Below the pieces are notes generated by a model. The model ran no database searches. It saw only the letters and a program-made list of their open reading frames with translations, and was not told the DNA's origin. A DNA stretch of 64,000 nt, taken from NCBI RefSeq assembly GCF_001644645.1, contig NZ_CP011390.1, positions 1,054,001-1,118,000 on the forward strand. Reading direction: 5' to 3'. A program made the translations under genes and the position numbers. This stretch comes from Flavisolibacter tropicus. Lineage in GTDB: Bacteria; Bacteroidota; Bacteroidia; Chitinophagales; Chitinophagaceae. Shown one piece after another: positions 54,414-63,578 of this stretch; positions within the stretch are counted from its first letter, which is position 1, and every line of letters begins with the position of its first letter.

Positions 54414-56895
54414 AGAATACACCAAATCGTTTCCCGGTATAAGTAGGTGAAATATTGCTTGGCAAGGCCCTCCAAACAAAGTCTACACGTAATACTCGGA
54501 ATATATTATCAACCCCTGTTCCAAGCTCTAAATAGGTTTTACCATCTAGTGTTTGAAAAGGATGCTGACCTACAAAGTTCAGCTGTTTATTAGCATCAGA
54601 TAGCCTACCCCACAAAGCCTTAGCTGTCCAGAACTGTCGAAAGCCAAATCTCCGCGTTGGCAATAAACGAAACAGGCCATTACCAAAGTTGTGTTCAAAA
54701 TTGATCCCCGCATATTTATCATGAATAAACTCATAGCGGTTGATCATATTGTAAGCATAGCGGTTGTAATAATAAATTTCATTACCCGGTGCTATATCCA
54801 AAAAAACATAGGGTAAAGTACCAAACGTTTTCCCGGCAAACACATTGTAGTAAATACTACCAAAGGGTGGTATCTTTTTAAAATTGCTGACACCTACCAT
54901 TATTTTATGATAATCATACGCACTATTATTAATACCACTTATTCCCTTTGTGTATTTGGCTTCTATTATAGGGTAAGGACTTCCCAAACTGGTGCGGTAA
55001 AAGGTATTTTCAAGAAACTTTTCCAAGTAGGCAAAACGTAATCTTACAGAAGCCTCAAACGTTGTTAGCGGATCAGCCTTAGATTGCGTAAACAATTCCT
55101 TCGATGGCAAGTTTTGAACGGGGTTATAGGCTTTATGCCTTCCAGAAAGCAGTACCGATAATCCACTATGCCATTCTTTAAACCCATCCAAACGATACTC
55201 TTCTAATTTGATATACTTGATTGGCACCCCATTTTTTCGGATGGCCAATGCAAATATGTTGTCAGAGCTGATCTCACCATAATAATTCTGCCCATAATCA
55301 AAGTCATTTACATAAGAGCCGTATAAATAGCTTCTCGGACTTCTATTCAATAAATACATGGCATCAAACTCACCCTTAAATTTCTGATCTTTAAAACCAT
55401 AGGCGCCGTATCCATGAAACACTACCTTTTGACTAAACTTACTATTTGTAGCTAAATCAAAGCGCAGTCGCAAGCCTTCTACATAATTACCAGATATCCA
55501 ATTCTGCCAAGGGCCAATTTGAAACTTATTAATATTATAATAGCCCGTACTAATAAAGTTGATCGTATTAGTAGCACGCTTAAAGGCTGGCAAACCCAAC
55601 AGTGTATCTACCATCTTATAGATACCCTTTTCTGTAGCGCTTAAATCTTCATGGCGCGAGGCCTCCCAAAAAGTGTCAGTTTTCACCAATGCATCTTGGG
55701 GCAATACTGTTTCCTCAGTCTTTTTATTTTTTGCCAGTTCCCGCTCTACAGAAGGGTCATTGATTACAATATTCCTATAGGTTGTTGTCTTCCGCCCAAT
55801 AAAGGATAAACCACTTTTGTTCAATGGGCTGATATCCACAACAAACTTATCTTTCGCTAAAAACCAGGTACTATCATTAATTAACTGGTACTCCTGAATA
55901 AGACTTATTTGATCAACAAAATTTACGTTAGCATCCTTACCTAAGCGAAGGTTTAATTTTTGAATAGCAAACGTACTATCGTGTACCCAACCATCACCTT
56001 CAAACGTATTTTCGCCTTTTCGTTTTGGAGCAAAAATGAAATGCACCAGGCGTCGGCCATTTACATATTGTGTATCAAGTACTTTATAATTATAATAATT
56101 ATCGCCATTATCACTTAGTGGGCTTACAAACTGTCTGTCAAATACCGGGATAAAGTTGTTGTACACGTTCACCACTTGGTCCATTCCACCTAATAACCGC
56201 GCGGCACTTTCATTTTGAATGCCCAATGTTTTCACCCCTTTAAAAACTTCCCTTCGACGTACTGGCGATTTTTGATAGTAGTATTGGGAGATGGCTTCAC
56301 TCATATAAGCCGGCAGTATAGGTACTCCGTCTGAAGTATCAATATTGTCAAAGATGAAGGAGAAGGGTTTCATAAATGGTGCATTCACCCATTTATCTTT
56401 CTTAATATTCTTAAGATCGAGTTCTAGCTTATTGTATAATTCATATGTGAAGTTGTCAAAACGAAACTGGTTATTCTTGGGTTTAAACTTTACCATTCGC
56501 TTCCAAAGCTGCAACCCTCTATTGACCTTTGCTTTCACTACTACACCAACATATATTTTACCTGGTATCAATTGAACCTGCAGCCGAATACTATCTTTTT
56601 TCAGAGTAGTGAAGTCAATTGGATAGTTGAAATCTTCATAGCCTACTGAAGTTATTTGTAGCGTATCGATTGTTTCTGCGGGTACTTCCAGATGAAATGC
56701 ACCTGAAGAGTCAGCTAGTTTACCTATACCTGATTTTTTAAATCGAACTGAGGCAAAAGGAACAGGTTCTGCTGAGTGCTGATCAGTAACAATACCTGTA
56801 ATTATTCTAGCTTGCGCCGCGGCCCATTGTGTAGCACTGAAAAATAAAAGGAACAAAAATATTGCACGTAATCTTTTCCGAAGCCCAGGCATCAT
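54391..56895 (-). CDS. DUF5686 outer-membrane protein with carboxypeptidase-like regulatory domain
   Basis: An 834-residue exported protein. After the signal peptide (ending AAAQA) residues 30-120 form a CarboxypepD-regulatory-like beta domain (ITGIVTDQHSAEPVPFASVR). DUF5686 then spans the rest, with barrel strands and the terminal FGVFFSFRFSF. Typical of Bacteroidota outer membrane proteins, role unknown. Overlaps the amine oxidase gene end. Confidence 0.88.
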   Translation of the reverse strand: MMPGLRKRLRAIFLFLLFFSATQWAAAQARIITGIVTDQHSAEPVPFASVRFKKSGIGKLADSSGAFHLEVPAETIDTLQITSVGYEDFNYPIDFTTLKKDSIRLQVQLIPGKIYVGVVVKAKVNRGLQLWKRMVKFKPKNNQFRFDNFTYELYNKLELDLKNIKKDKWVNAPFMKPFSFIFDNIDTSDGVPILPAYMSEAISQYYYQKSPVRRREVFKGVKTLGIQNESAARLLGGMDQVVNVYNNFIPVFDRQFVSPLSDNGDNYYNYKVLDTQYVNGRRLVHFIFAPKRKGENTFEGDGWVHDSTFAIQKLNLRLGKDANVNFVDQISLIQEYQLINDSTWFLAKDKFVVDISPLNKSGLSFIGRKTTTYRNIVINDPSVERELAKNKKTEETVLPQDALVKTDTFWEASRHEDLSATEKGIYKMVDTLLGLPAFKRATNTINFISTGYYNINKFQIGPWQNWISGNYVEGLRLRFDLATNSKFSQKVVFHGYGAYGFKDQKFKGEFDAMYLLNRSPRSYLYGSYVNDFDYGQNYYGEISSDNIFALAIRKNGVPIKYIKLEEYRLDGFKEWHSGLSVLLSGRHKAYNPVQNLPSKELFTQSKADPLTTFEASVRLRFAYLEKFLENTFYRTSLGSPYPIIEAKYTKGISGINNSAYDYHKIMVGVSNFKKIPPFGSIYYNVFAGKTFGTLPYVFLDIAPGNEIYYYNRYAYNMINRYEFIHDKYAGINFEHNFGNGLFRLLPTRRFGFRQFWTAKALWGRLSDANKQLNFVGQHPFQTLDGKTYLELGTGVDNIFRVLRVDFVWRALPSNISPTYTGKRFGVFFSFRFSF

Positions 56896-56979
56896 ATTGT
56901 AAAGTTACAGTTCAGTTAGTTCGGATATGTACAATAACAATACCTTAATATCAGATCAAATCTAGGTTTCTGGTATAAT

Positions 56980-57001
56980 TTTTCTGTTATAGAACAGAAA
57001 A
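56980..57001. promoter_or_regulatory. Perfect inverted repeat upstream of the small basic protein
   Basis: TTTTCTGTT (56980-56988) is the exact reverse complement of AACAGAAAA (56993-57001), centre ATAG. It lies 9 bp before the ATG at 57011, so it may be an operator or an RNA hairpin masking the start. Confidence 0.55.
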
Positions 57002-57010
57002 TAGTGTGTT

Positions 57011-57202
57011 ATGAAAGGTGCAAGATCTCAAAGAACCATGCAAAACAAACAGCAAGTTGGTCACCGCCCAACACCAGAAATAAGAGATAATCTGGATAGT
57101 CGTAAAAATGAGGAATACGATACTAAAGGCGATGATGTAACGCACGGTAAGAAACCAGTGCATTCTGATAACCAGATGCGTAAAGGAAAAAAGAAGCCGT
57201 AA
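57011..57202 (+). CDS. Small basic hydrophilic protein, unknown function
   Basis: A 63-residue, highly charged protein (many Lys/Arg/Gln/Asp) with no hydrophobic core, probably disordered. It contains HRPTPEIRDNLDSRKNEEYD and ends MRKGKKKP. Its own hairpin upstream and terminator downstream support that it is real. I do not recognise the family. Confidence 0.65.
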   Translation: MKGARSQRTMQNKQQVGHRPTPEIRDNLDSRKNEEYDTKGDDVTHGKKPVHSDNQMRKGKKKP

Positions 57203-57237
57203 GTAAGTACTGTTTTACTAGTAAGAAATTGATTTAA

Positions 57238-57262
57238 TAAAAGCCCCTTTACGGGGCTTTTT
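57238..57262 (+). terminator. Terminator after the small basic protein
   Basis: AAAAGCCCC pairs with GGGGCTTTT around TTTAC; T6 follows. Confidence 0.87.
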
Positions 57263-57308
57263 TATAAGCATTCAAAAAACTATCTTGCTCAAAACATATA
57301 AAACTAAC

Positions 57309-58016
57309 ATGACTTGTGAAGAAATAATGCAACAATTGGAGGCTATGGGAACTGAAAGTTGCAAAAAAATATTTTTAAACCATGGGGCAAAAGAACCTCT
57401 CTTTGGAGTAAAAGTGGGTGATCTAAAAACCATTCAAAAAAAGATCAAAAAGAACCATGCACTGTCCTTGGAGCTCTACAGAACGGGTAATAGTGATGCG
57501 CAATACCTGGCAGGATTAATTGCCGATGAAAAGAAGATATCAAAAGAAGAATTACAGGAATGGGCCAACAATGCATCCTCCAATATACAGAGCGAATATA
57601 CCGTTGCCTGGATTGCAGCAGAGAGTGCTTTTGGTAATGCACTTTCATTAGAATGGATTGATGCAAAAGAGCCTCAAGTACAAGTTTCAGGTTGGTCTAC
57701 CTTATCCAATCTGGTAGGCATAAAAAAAGATGAGGAATTAGACCTGGCACATCTTCAACAACTTTTGCAACGTGTTACCTCTACAATACATACTGCCCCT
57801 AACAGGGTTCGTTATGCTATGAATAATTATGTGTTGGCTATAGGATGCCATGTAAAAAGCTTAACAGCGCAAGCCATTGAAGCAGGCAAAGTTATTGGCC
57901 AGGTAATGGTAGACATGGGTGGAACAGCCTGCAAAGTACCTTATGCGCCTGAGTATATTGAAAGGGCTGCTGCTAAAGGGAAAATAGGTAACAAAAAGAA
58001 AATGGCACGATGCTAA
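57309..58016 (+). CDS. DNA alkylation repair protein, AlkD-like HEAT-repeat family
   Basis: 235 residues from ATG 57309. A TTG eight codons upstream (57285) lies in the -7-like TATCTTGC at 57281-57288 and is unlikely to be translated. All-helical repeat protein: FGVKVGDLKTIQKKIKKNHA, YLAGLIADEKKI, EYTVAWIAAESAFGNALSLE, VRYAMNNYVLAIG follow the PF08713 pattern. AlkD glycosylases remove alkylated bases without base flipping. The catalytic residues cannot be confirmed by eye. Confidence 0.85.
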   Translation: MTCEEIMQQLEAMGTESCKKIFLNHGAKEPLFGVKVGDLKTIQKKIKKNHALSLELYRTGNSDAQYLAGLIADEKKISKEELQEWANNASSNIQSEYTVAWIAAESAFGNALSLEWIDAKEPQVQVSGWSTLSNLVGIKKDEELDLAHLQQLLQRVTSTIHTAPNRVRYAMNNYVLAIGCHVKSLTAQAIEAGKVIGQVMVDMGGTACKVPYAPEYIERAAAKGKIGNKKKMARC

Positions 58017-58023
58017 AATAGAA

Positions 58024-58058
58024 GGGAACGACTACTGTTAGTTAGTATTGTCGTTCCC
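58024..58058 (+). terminator. Hairpin after the AlkD-like gene
   Basis: GGGAACGAC (58024-58032) pairs perfectly with GTCGTTCCC (58050-58058); a 17-nt loop and only TTTT after GG make termination moderate. Confidence 0.55.
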
Positions 58059-58180
58059 GGTTTTCAACAATTTCACAGGCGTTTCAAGTCTGTGTAATTG
58101 AAGAGAAGGATGCTTGTAAAATCTTAGAAGTTAAAACAAACATCCATAAGTATAGTTACAAGGACTATGCCAAGAGGCAG

Positions 58181-58461
58181 GCGCACGCCCCCGGCCCCTA
58201 AAGGGGAGGGCCAGGCTAGTCAATGGTCATTAGTCAATAGTCATTGGCCAGCCCACAAAACCAGAAGATCAAACCTCTTATAATAAAAAAGCACTCCTTT
58301 AAGTGGAGTGTTTTTTCGTTAAACCTCTTGTCCTATTATTTATTGAAAATTGATCGTTGAGCATTGAGTATTGAACATTCCTTCACTTCTTCCTTCATTA
58401 TTCCTTGTTCCTTGTTCGTTATTCTGCTCGGCCCTCCCCTTTAGGGACCGGGGGCGTGCGC
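58181..58461. repeat. 281-bp island bounded by 32-bp GC-rich inverted repeats (R3)
   Basis: The left end (58181-58212, GCGCACGCCCCCGGCC...) and right end (58430-58461, ...GGGGGCGTGCGC) are inverted copies identical at 31 of 32 positions. Between them lie AGTCAATAGTCATT words (58216-58249), a bidirectional terminator (58284-58316), TTGAGCATTGA words (58350-58378) and a TTCCTTGTTC tract (58392-58424). No transposase, no coding frame. Its right end is 3 bp from the DUF4294 stop. Confidence 0.75.
58284..58316. terminator. Bidirectional terminator in the repeat island
   Basis: CACTCC pairs with GGAGTG, flanked by A6 and T6, between convergent AlkD-like and DUF4294 genes. Confidence 0.75.
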
Positions 58462-58464
58462 TGG

Positions 58465-59124
58465 TTAGTTCGATTTCGTCAACGGCCTATATGGATTCTG
58501 ATACCACATACCATCGATTTCCTTTACTATAGCTTCAATCTGACGGTCGGTTTCATCTCCCTGTATATCGTAGGGCTGTTTAAGACTACTACCAAAGAAG
58601 AATGCAACCGTTTGGTACATCCTGGCCGATAGACCACCTTTATACTCTTTAATGATCTCGTAGCAATCATTACCCGTTTGGCGGTTGATCAATTTCATTA
58701 AGATCTTACCTTGATAAACGGAAAGGTTACTTAGAGGATCAGCAAACTGCGTTTTTAATTCTTTCTCTCTTGATTTAATATAAGCCTTCCGGTCCGATTT
58801 AGAAGTAACACCCTCTAAGTGAGCTCTTACATCATTTAGCGTGGCACCAGCTGTACGTGCATAGGGATAGGTTACATATACAGCGTTTCGCAGACGGTTA
58901 TATTTGGCTAACGCCTTAGCTAATTTATCGGGAGGAAGATTAGACACATAGGCCATTTCCAGCTCCTTATAAGGCATCAATTCACCCTCATAATTGATGA
59001 CGCTAACGATAATAGTATCCTTAGCACCCCATTCAGGCTTTTGGGTGGATTGAGCAAATAGTGTATTACAAAAACACACTAAAAGGAACAGAAAAAAAAC
59101 ACGATATAGTACATTCAAACGCAT
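58465..59124 (-). CDS. DUF4294 exported protein
   Basis: A 219-residue protein with signal peptide (MRLNVLYRVFFLFLLVCFCNTLFAQ region). The core NRLRNAVYVTYPYARTAGATL and the later QGKILMKLINRQTGNDCYEI match DUF4294, a Bacteroidota family of unknown function. The stop lies 3 bp from the repeat island. Monocistronic. Confidence 0.85.
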   Translation of the reverse strand: MRLNVLYRVFFLFLLVCFCNTLFAQSTQKPEWGAKDTIIVSVINYEGELMPYKELEMAYVSNLPPDKLAKALAKYNRLRNAVYVTYPYARTAGATLNDVRAHLEGVTSKSDRKAYIKSREKELKTQFADPLSNLSVYQGKILMKLINRQTGNDCYEIIKEYKGGLSARMYQTVAFFFGSSLKQPYDIQGDETDRQIEAIVKEIDGMWYQNPYRPLTKSN

Positions 59125-59195
59125 ACCTTATTTCGGACACCTTTTAGGAGACCATGAAACTACGGCAAACGCTGTATATAGGTGTATAGAAAAAT

Positions 59196-61660
59196 CTAAA
59201 TTTTCTGAAGTTTATTCCGATTTAACTGAACCCTACGAACTGTACTTACGGCAAAACCGGCCACCATTATGATTGTCCCAAGCCACAACAAATTGATCAT
59301 AGGAAACTTATAGGCCTTTAAGGTCAGGTACTGCATTACAGAATCCGATTCTTTAACACCCACTTCTACCTTATTACCCTGTACTTTTTGTAATTGCAGC
59401 ACCAAACCTTCTGCTGCTATCGTATCAGGAAAAGACATTAGGTTACCGCCCTTATTGATCAATAAGGGATCTACAGTATAAATAGACTCACTCTTGGCAA
59501 ATACTTTTATTGTAGCAATGGAAGCACTATCCGTTGGAGACATGCCTGCCCCCGGAATATTGTCCCTAGAACTTACATTCTCCACCACAGCAAAACCTTT
59601 TGAATAGAAAAGCGTATCACCGATGTTTACGGTCTCAGTTTTAAAGGTGGATGTATCCTTTGTTTTATTTGGATCAGGCAAAGAGGTAATGTATGTAAAT
59701 ACATCATAACCTAAATGATGCTTGGCATCTGGATTGGCCATCAAGCCCTCATTACCCTTGTAATTAATAAATGCATTGGGTTTTAAAACAAAGACTTCAT
59801 TGTTCTCCTTGTTTTCAAACTTCAGGTGATAATACCATAAAGGCTTCTTAGGATGCGCAGAGTCTTTTTCATACGTCACCCAATACTTACCCATATCGGT
59901 ACGCAAGCCCTTTACAAGCGTAAGATTCTCACCTGGTTTTTCTTTACTATCCTTACCAAAATTGATAAAGATCCCGCTCGTATTAAACGAAATCGTTTCT
60001 TTTTTAGAAGATGAAATTAAAATACCCACCAACATCAATCCAAAGCCCAAGTGCGAAATAGAACCACCTGATACTTTTAATTTACCATTCAATCCTACCC
60101 AGATGTATGCTGAATTGGCAATAACAGCATAAACGCTACTTACTATTGCTAACCAGATAGCTCCTAAATAGCCAATACCATAAGTATTGTAATTAATGCC
60201 ACCAAAGGCCAGTATCAACGATGCGATTACTACAGAAGCCAATGTCGGCCATAATAAGTTGCGCCAAACAAACTTGCTACTGGTGTTCTTATACTTTAAG
60301 AATTGTGTAAAGGCTGTAAGAATACCAAGGATAATGGCAACAAAAATCTGGATACGGTTATAAGCAAATACGGTATCCTCGCTAAAGGCTAATGGTTTGA
60401 ACACTTCAGTTCCTCTGCCCACAAACAAACCTGCTATTTTGTTGAATACAGGCAAGGAGGTCATGCAAATAATGGTAACCGCCGATAAGAATAACACCAA
60501 TGAACCGATAAACATCCAAAACTCACGGCTGGAAGTTTCTTCTTCCTTAGCAATATGTGGCAACAGCTTGAAACGCTTAATATATAGCACCAATGAAGGC
60601 AACAGAAACGCCAACACAAATGCACGTAAATGCCATTTAGTGATTCCCTCGCCGGTAAACGCATGTACAGATGTTTCCTGCAGATCTCCGCTACGTGTCA
60701 GGTAGGTTGAGTATAAAACCAGTAATAGCGATAAAAGGATGAACAAAAATGTAGAACGCAGTGAATGTCCGGTATGCTTATATATCAGCATGGTATGGAT
60801 ACCGGCAACCAAAACTAACCAAGGCACCAGTGACGCATTCTCTACCGGATCCCAAGCCCAATAACCACCAAAGTTTAGCGATTCGTAAGCCCAGGCAGCG
60901 CCCATCATAATTCCCAATCCTAATACACCAGCTGCAAATAAGGCCCAAGGCAAAGCAGAACGAATCCAGCCACTATAATCCTTTGTCCATAAACCAGCAA
61001 TGGCATAAGCAAATGGGAATAATACAGAGGCAAATCCAAGGAATAATACCGGGGGTGGATCACCATCCAGTAGTTCTGCAATAATGGGTTAAGGTCGTTA
61101 CCGTCTTGTACTAAGGATAAATAATCAGGACGGGAGAAAATTGGTGCAACTAATTCATTACGTAATAGGGTAAATGGATTAGAACCAACCTTTTGTCCAA
61201 AGAAAGTGAACCCAACAATCATGGTAGCTAAGCAGAGCTGCATAAAACTAACCACTGTCATTACTGGTGCTTCCCATTGCTTCTCCTTTTTAATAACAAC
61301 TAAGCCCAATATACAATGCCAGAAGCTCCACAGAAGAAAACTACCTTCCTGTCCTTCCCAGAAACAGCTCAGCAAGTACTTCATTTCCAGTGCCTTACTA
61401 CTATGCTGCCAAGCATATTTATACTCAAAAAGATGGTTACTGATAATATAAAATAGAATAGCAAATATGCTAACTACAGAAACCGCTTCAGCTACAAAAA
61501 AAATGCGGGCTAATTGACGCCAGCGCAGTTTATCAGCTTCCTCTTTATGAGTTGTGCTAAAATAATAGCTTACCGTTGCTGCCAATGAGGCTACGAAAGA
61601 AAGCAGTACGAAAAAATGTCCCAGTTTTCCGGGAAAGAGGTGTTCACCTATAAAGTCCAT
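59196..61660 (-). CDS. ccmF: Cytochrome c haem lyase subunit, CcmF/CcsA type, with apparent -1 frameshift
   Basis: Two overlapping frames (60920-61660 and 59196-60953) join into one membrane protein of about 821 residues. A shift occurs at a run of five C on the minus strand (61051-61055 as G); with a sixth base the text reads IHPPVLFLGFASVLFPFAYA without interruption. The WWD haem-handling motif (YWAWDPVENASLVPWLVL) and about 14 membrane helices are present. It ligates haem to apocytochromes, receiving it from CcmE, which is the next gene upstream (6 bp). Since loss would block c-type cytochromes, an error in the sequence is more likely than a true mutation. Confidence 0.85.
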
Positions 61661-61666
61661 TCTACG

Positions 61667-62098
61667 TTAGTATTTGTATTCAGTTTGGTCAGATGCTCCA
61701 GTTGGTAAATTCTTTTGCGCTTGTTGCATATCATCCTTGTACTTAGAAGGACATTTCATTTGCAGTTTAGTACACTCAAAATGACCATCGCGCATATATC
61801 CGTTAAGATCAATGCCTTCACTACGTTCAATATCAGTAGGTTTTGCATTGTTATATAATACTTTAGTACGTTTCCCATCTTGGTCAAACGCATAAAAAAC
61901 AGTCTTATTAGGGTCTTTTACCTGATCATATTCAACAGGTGCGGTTTTATCCAACTTAACCTTTACTACTACAAATTGCTCTTTTTTGCTGGCAGCAGAA
62001 GCAAAGGTCTCATAAGTAGTTAAGTCCTTGATAAAGAACGACATACCGACAATTCCTGCAATAACAAGAACTAGAAGGATGATGTGTATTTTTTTCAT
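61667..62098 (-). CDS. ccmE: Cytochrome c maturation haem chaperone CcmE, CxxxY variant
   Basis: 143 residues from MKKIHIILLVLVIAGIVG (a longer start at 62119 is less likely). One N-terminal membrane anchor, then the OB-fold. The haem-binding site that is HxxxY in E. coli (H130) reads CPSKY here, so Cys116 and Tyr120 give the CxxxY form known from some archaea and sulfate reducers. It hands haem to CcmF. Confidence 0.85.
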   Translation of the reverse strand: MKKIHIILLVLVIAGIVGMSFFIKDLTTYETFASAASKKEQFVVVKVKLDKTAPVEYDQVKDPNKTVFYAFDQDGKRTKVLYNNAKPTDIERSEGIDLNGYMRDGHFECTKLQMKCPSKYKDDMQQAQKNLPTGASDQTEYKY

Positions 62099-62292
62099 AA
62101 TGGTATATCTGCTGTGCAAAGGTATATCAATTGAGGTTTGCTCCTCTTTAACAAGAGAGCATTTTAATCTTTATATAATGTTTTCACAAAACAATAAGTC
62201 ATATAGAACTGCTTTGGACGCTATTAAAGTCCATTCACGTTGACCTTTACTCCTTGCTTTCTGGTCGATTAAACAACTATATCCAATCTATG

Positions 62293-62343
62293 ATGTCTCG
62301 TATATTTCTCGTCTCTATTAAGGGCGAGATATATACGAGACAT
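62293..62343. repeat. Long imperfect inverted repeat between ccmE and agmatinase genes
   Basis: 62293-62311 (ATGTCTCGTATATTTCTCG) is the reverse complement of 62325-62343 except for one base: a 19-bp arm with a 13-nt loop. A further ATATACGAG copy follows. The rest of the 62120-62529 gap holds no gene I trust. Confidence 0.65.
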
Positions 62344-62475
62344 ATACGAGTTATAAATGAGATATTGCAGGTTGAAGGGCTTATTGAAGAGCCTCTTGCT
62401 TTATCACCGGGAACTGAAAACTTGCAACTATATAGTCTTCTAACCAGTTTTTTAACCTTTATATAAATACACGAT

Positions 62476-62506
62476 TTTGCTACCCGGTCAAACGGGAGTA
62501 ACTTGC
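62476..62506 (+). promoter_or_regulatory. Possible promoter of the agmatinase gene
   Basis: TTTG (62476-62479), 19-nt spacer, TAACTTGC (62499-62506, matches TAnnTTG). Predicted start 62513, 17 nt before the ATG. Confidence 0.45.
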
Positions 62507-62529
62507 ACCGCTTTTAAAAAGCGTCAAAT

Positions 62530-63576
62530 ATGACAGATCTTTCCGCTTTTGACCCTAATGGTTTAGGAAACCCGAACAATAACATCTTTGGTCTTCCCTT
62601 TTCGGAAGAAGATGCCCGTTTAGTTATCATTCCAGTTCCTTGGGAGGTTACAGTGAGCTTTGGCTCCGGTACAGCCCGGGCCTCTGAGCAAATTATGCGT
62701 GCATCATTGCAGGTAGATCTTTTTGATCCCGATGTACCAGACGGTTGGAGACAGGGCTTTTACATGAGAGAAACCGATAAAAAGATCCTATTGAAGAGCG
62801 ACTACCTCCGTAAGGAAGCAGAGCTCTATATAGACTATATTGCCAATGGCGACCTGGTAGAGCAAAACCAGTTCATGTGTAAAACCTTGAAAGAGGTTAA
62901 TGAAGGCAGCCACTTTCTAAACAACTGGGTCTATCATCAAACTAAGTCCTTACTGGATCAAGGTAAACTGGTAGCCATGTTGGGTGGAGACCATAGCACG
63001 CCTCTTGGCTTTTTCAAGGCTATTGCCGAAAAACATGGCGATTTTGGTATTCTGCAGATAGATGCGCATTGCGACCTTAGAGAAGCTTATGAAGGCTTTG
63101 TATATTCTCATGCCAGCATTATGTATAATGCTTTGAAAGAAATTCCACAGCTGCGAAAACTGGTTCAAGCTGGAATCCGCGACTACTCTCAGGGAGAATT
63201 GGAATTTATCCGGGAAAATCAAGACCGGGTTAAAACCTATTTTGACCGCGATATTCGCTACCGCCAATATGAAGGGGAAACTTTTAAGCAGATTACCGAT
63301 GATATTATCAGCCAACTGCCTGACAAAGTATATATCTCTTTTGATATTGATGGTTTAGATCCTAAACTGGCGCCCAATACAGGTACACCAGTACAGGGTG
63401 GATTTGAAACAGACCAGGTGTTTTACATTTTCAACAAACTGCATCAATCAGGAAAACAGATCATTGGATTTGATCTGAATGAAGTGAGTACAAGTGAATC
63501 AGGTTGGGATGCAAACGTTGGAGCCCGCGTCCTATTTAAATTGTGTAACTTACTAGTAGCCAGTAACCCAGCATAA
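62530..63576 (+). CDS. Agmatinase / arginase-family ureohydrolase
   Basis: A 348-residue binuclear Mn enzyme. GGDHSTPLG, QIDAHCDLREA and SFDIDGLDP carry the metal ligands of the ureohydrolase family. The N-terminal segment VIIPVPWEVTVSFGSGTARA agrees with the agmatinase branch. It would hydrolyse agmatine to putrescine and urea, a route to polyamines. A formimidoylglutamase or guanidinobutyrase role cannot be excluded. Confidence 0.88.
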   Translation: MTDLSAFDPNGLGNPNNNIFGLPFSEEDARLVIIPVPWEVTVSFGSGTARASEQIMRASLQVDLFDPDVPDGWRQGFYMRETDKKILLKSDYLRKEAELYIDYIANGDLVEQNQFMCKTLKEVNEGSHFLNNWVYHQTKSLLDQGKLVAMLGGDHSTPLGFFKAIAEKHGDFGILQIDAHCDLREAYEGFVYSHASIMYNALKEIPQLRKLVQAGIRDYSQGELEFIRENQDRVKTYFDRDIRYRQYEGETFKQITDDIISQLPDKVYISFDIDGLDPKLAPNTGTPVQGGFETDQVFYIFNKLHQSGKQIIGFDLNEVSTSESGWDANVGARVLFKLCNLLVASNPA

Positions 63577-63578
63577 TT

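Noticed and set aside
58405..58632. 75-codon open frame on the plus strand
   Set aside because: It overlaps the repeat island end and is antisense to the DUF4294 gene.
62254..62466. 70-codon open frame with ATG between ccmE and the agmatinase gene
   Set aside because: It runs through the large inverted repeat, has no family resemblance and no promoter or strand context.
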